Of a stretch of DNA of 6,514 nt, positions 4,856-6,514 are shown in pieces; positions within the stretch are counted from its first letter, which is position 1; every line of letters starts with the position of its first letter. The notes beneath the pieces were generated by a model that searched no databases, was not told the DNA's origin, and saw only the letters and a list, made by a program, of their open reading frames with translations. Both the position numbers and the translations under genes were made by a program. The DNA comes from Anaerolineae bacterium (GTDB lineage: Bacteria; Chloroflexota; Anaerolineae; Aggregatilineales; UBA2796), in NCBI GenBank assembly GCA_020851855.1, contig JADZBY010000561.1:1-6514 (forward strand), given 5' to 3'.

Positions 4856-6514
4856 AATCGCCGCTCGTATCGCTGGAACCCGCCGGCTCGCCCACGTTGA
4901 CGCCGCCGTCCTTCCCCGGTTGGGGCGGGCCGCTCGGCGTGAAGATGAACAGCACGGCCACGGCGATGATGCCCTGGACGATGCCCAGCGCGGCAATGAC
5001 GCCCGGCTGCGGCGACGCGGAAAGAATGGCCAGATTGATGCCCACCACCAGCGCGGCGATGAGCGCGTACAGTAAGTACTGCTGGATGCGGCCCGTCTGA
5101 AGCGGGCGAATCCCGCGCGCCAGGTCCCCGATGGCTTCGGGGATGCCGTCGCCCACGCCGTCGATCACCACGCGGTTGAAGTCCTTGAACACGTCACCCA
5201 GACGCTCGGCGGCGCGCGCCACGATGTGCAGGATGCCGTCGATGATGCCCCGGTCGACGATCTGGTTCACCACCCTATCGGCAAACCAGGCGAAGGGCCG
5301 CACCAGATAGCGCGTGTAAAACTCGTCAAGGTAGTACTTCGCGCCCAGCGTGCGGTACACGTCGCGCCCGACGTAGCCTTCGACCGGGTCCGGCTGCCCG
5401 GCCACCACCGGACGCCGCGTATACAGCAGGTAGCCGACCAGCGCGCCGATGGTGAACACCGCCAGCGAGATCAGGAGCGGCACGATGCTGAAATCCGGCG
5501 AATGCGGGTGGTGCGGCAGCGTATTGTTCACGAACGTGATGAACGGCTTCTTGACGCCCAGCGCATTGAGCAGCGGCCCGACAATCGGGAAGTCCGGGTG
5601 CACGCCCACGAAGCCCGCCAGGATGGCGAACACGGACAGCACGATCAGCGGCGCGGTCATCGTGACGCTGACGTAACGCTCTGCCGGGCCGTCACCGCGC
5701 GCCGGGTCGTAGTGCGAGGCGTTCACGGCGGCTTCGGTGCGCGGCGAGCCGAAGAAGGTCATCCACAACATCCGGTACGTATAAAACGCCGTCAAAATCG
5801 CCGCCAGCGCCAGGAATACCAGCACGAACAAGCCGACCGGGTTGGGCAGCACAAACGCTTCCAGGAAAATCTCGTCCTTGGACCAGAAGCCTGCGCTGAT
5901 CAGCGGGAAGCCCATCAGCGCCAGCCCGCCCGCCACCATCGTGATCGTGGTCACCGGCATCCTGCGGTACAGGCCGCCCATGTTGCGCATGTCCTGCGGG
6001 TCAAAATCCGGCGGCCTGAGCACGGGCGCGGCGTGTTCGCCGTGCGCGCCGTGTTCACCGTGCGCATCATGCTCCGCATGGGCGTGCGCCGCGTCGTCGT
6101 GCGCATCATGGCCGTGCCCGTGCCCGTGTGCGACATGATGGCCATGTTCCATGGCGTGAATCACGGAGCCGGATGCCATGAACATCAGACCCTTGAAGAA
6201 GGCGTGGTTAATCAGGTGGAAGGCCGCCGCCGCAAAGCCGCCCACGCCCAGCGCCGCGACCATGAAGCCGAGTTGGCTGATGGTCGAATAGGCCAGCACC
6301 TTCTTGATGTCGTTCTGGACCACGGCGATGGTTGCCGCAAAGAGCGCGGTGAACCCGCCCACCACGGCCATGAACGTCATCGGCGCTGCCAGGATGCCCG
6401 CCTCAAGCTCAGAGCCAGCGGAGAGCAGCGGGTACATGCGGATGACGAGGTACACGCCCGCCGACACCATCGCGGCGGCGTGGATCATGGCGCTGACGGG
6501 CGTCGGGCCTTTCA
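4854..6514 (-). CDS. nuoL: NADH-quinone oxidoreductase subunit L (NuoL), 5' end cut by window edge; extended lateral helix
   Basis: NuoL is the distal proton-pumping subunit of complex I; its cytoplasmic lateral helix (HL) clamps the other antiporter-like subunits. The frame is open to the right edge: 552 residues are visible (numbered here from the first whole codon, 6512), starting KGPTPVSAMIHAA at TM8, so roughly 240 N-terminal residues, including the TM5 Glu and TM7 Lys, lie outside. Seen: H11 (TM8), NDIKKVLAYSTISQLGF (67-83), FHLINHAFFKG with K107 (TM11), GFWSKDEIF with K212 (TM12). Three oddities: a loop at 119-160 with 16 His of 42 residues; an HL region (about 393-472) where a second IDG-type unit seems inserted before LQTG (471-474); and, after the usual last helix (479-498), another hydrophobic segment (504-526) and a Gly/Pro/Ser-rich tail. 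The lateral helix argues against an Mrp antiporter subunit. Downstream nuoM-a follows after 13 nt. Confidence 0.95.
   Translation of the reverse strand, partial: KGPTPVSAMIHAAAMVSAGVYLVIRMYPLLSAGSELEAGILAAPMTFMAVVGGFTALFAATIAVVQNDIKKVLAYSTISQLGFMVAALGVGGFAAAAFHLINHAFFKGLMFMASGSVIHAMEHGHHVAHGHGHGHDAHDDAAHAHAEHDAHGEHGAHGEHAAPVLRPPDFDPQDMRNMGGLYRRMPVTTITMVAGGLALMGFPLISAGFWSKDEIFLEAFVLPNPVGLFVLVFLALAAILTAFYTYRMLWMTFFGSPRTEAAVNASHYDPARGDGPAERYVSVTMTAPLIVLSVFAILAGFVGVHPDFPIVGPLLNALGVKKPFITFVNNTLPHHPHSPDFSIVPLLISLAVFTIGALVGYLLYTRRPVVAGQPDPVEGYVGRDVYRTLGAKYYLDEFYTRYLVRPFAWFADRVVNQIVDRGIIDGILHIVARAAERLGDVFKDFNRVVIDGVGDGIPEAIGDLARGIRPLQTGRIQQYLLYALIAALVVGINLAILSASPQPGVIAALGIVQGIIAVAVLFIFTPSGPPQPGKDGGVNVGEPAGSSDTSGD
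5097..5252 (-). repeat. Internal protein repeat in the NuoL lateral helix (two 26-residue units)
   Basis: Unit 1 (5175-5252) begins RGIIDG and unit 2 (5097-5174) begins RVVIDG. Aligned without gaps at a 26-residue offset, they share R, I, D, G, A and L at 6 of 26 places, including the core ATCGACGGC at DNA level. From memory of the family, ordinary NuoL passes from the IDG motif to LQTG in about 20-25 residues; here it takes 44. The match is short and weak, so common origin by duplication is plausible but not shown; the extra length itself is the firmer observation. Confidence 0.5.
6033..6158 (-). other. Histidine-rich loop of NuoL with an 18-bp near-perfect tandem repeat
   Basis: The segment after the GSVIHAM end of TM11 encodes 16 His and 8 Asp/Glu in 42 residues, in patterns such as HGHGHGHD and AHGEHGAHGEH. 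E. coli NuoL goes from this helix almost directly to the KMGGL motif, so this is an insertion. The DNA units 6033-6050 and 6051-6068 match at 15 of 18 positions, suggesting growth by slippage. By the standard NuoL topology the loop should face the cytoplasm. Metal binding is possible by composition but not shown. Confidence 0.75.

Noticed and set aside
3350..4900. A 516-codon plus-strand open frame opposite nuoM-a
   Set aside because: Its translation is very rich in Arg, Gln, His, Glu and Asp with no recognisable domain, and it mirrors a well-conserved membrane protein; long antisense frames arise from GC-rich third positions.
1..6514. An Mrp-type Na+/H+ antiporter, hydrogenase membrane arm or carbon-uptake module instead of complex I
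   Set aside because: A NuoN-type protein and a NuoL with lateral helix ending in LQTG plus a terminal TM, in L-M-M-N order, fit complex I best. The electron-transfer genes are outside the window, so the electron donor (NADH or ferredoxin) stays open.

Overview
The window holds four consecutive minus-strand genes for membrane-arm subunits of respiratory complex I (NADH:quinone oxidoreductase, Nuo type, or a close ferredoxin/F420-type relative). In transcription order, right to left, they are nuoL (start lost off the right edge), a canonical nuoM, a second and divergent nuoM, and nuoN (last codons lost off the left edge). All four read the same way with gaps of 13, 22 and 1 nt and a Shine-Dalgarno before each visible start, so they look like the distal part of one nuo operon. 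There is no gene-free stretch, and I see no RNA gene, mobile element, CRISPR array, promoter or terminator.

Organism: the DNA is GC-rich. The NuoL C-terminal region (an extended IDG...LQTG section ending in a QQYLLYAL-type helix) and the L-M-M-N layout remind me of Chloroflexota, particularly Anaerolineae-like lineages. This is recognition from memory, not a search, so the assignment is moderate at best.

Layout: 1-1502 nuoN; 1504-3195 divergent nuoM (here nuoM-b); 3218-4840 canonical nuoM (nuoM-a); 4854-6514 nuoL. In a normal complex I, NuoL, NuoM and NuoN are the three antiporter-like proton channels, tied together by the long cytoplasmic lateral helix (HL) of NuoL. Here there are four antiporter-like subunits. 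NuoL also carries an apparent extra stretch of HL, resembling a 26-residue internal repeat. That is what a membrane arm lengthened by one channel would need, and it fits the published idea of complex I variants with a fourth pumping subunit.

Most unusual points: (1) nuoM-b lacks the lysine of TM7 that is essential in E. coli NuoM, has Leu there, and has a NuoL-like His in TM8, so it may not pump like a normal NuoM; (2) the HL extension in NuoL; (3) two perfect inverted repeats lying back to back in the early coding region of nuoM-b; (4) a very His-rich loop in NuoL; (5) an additional hydrophobic helix and a soluble tail at the NuoL C-terminus; (6) the only two cysteines of nuoM-a both lie in one predicted periplasmic loop.
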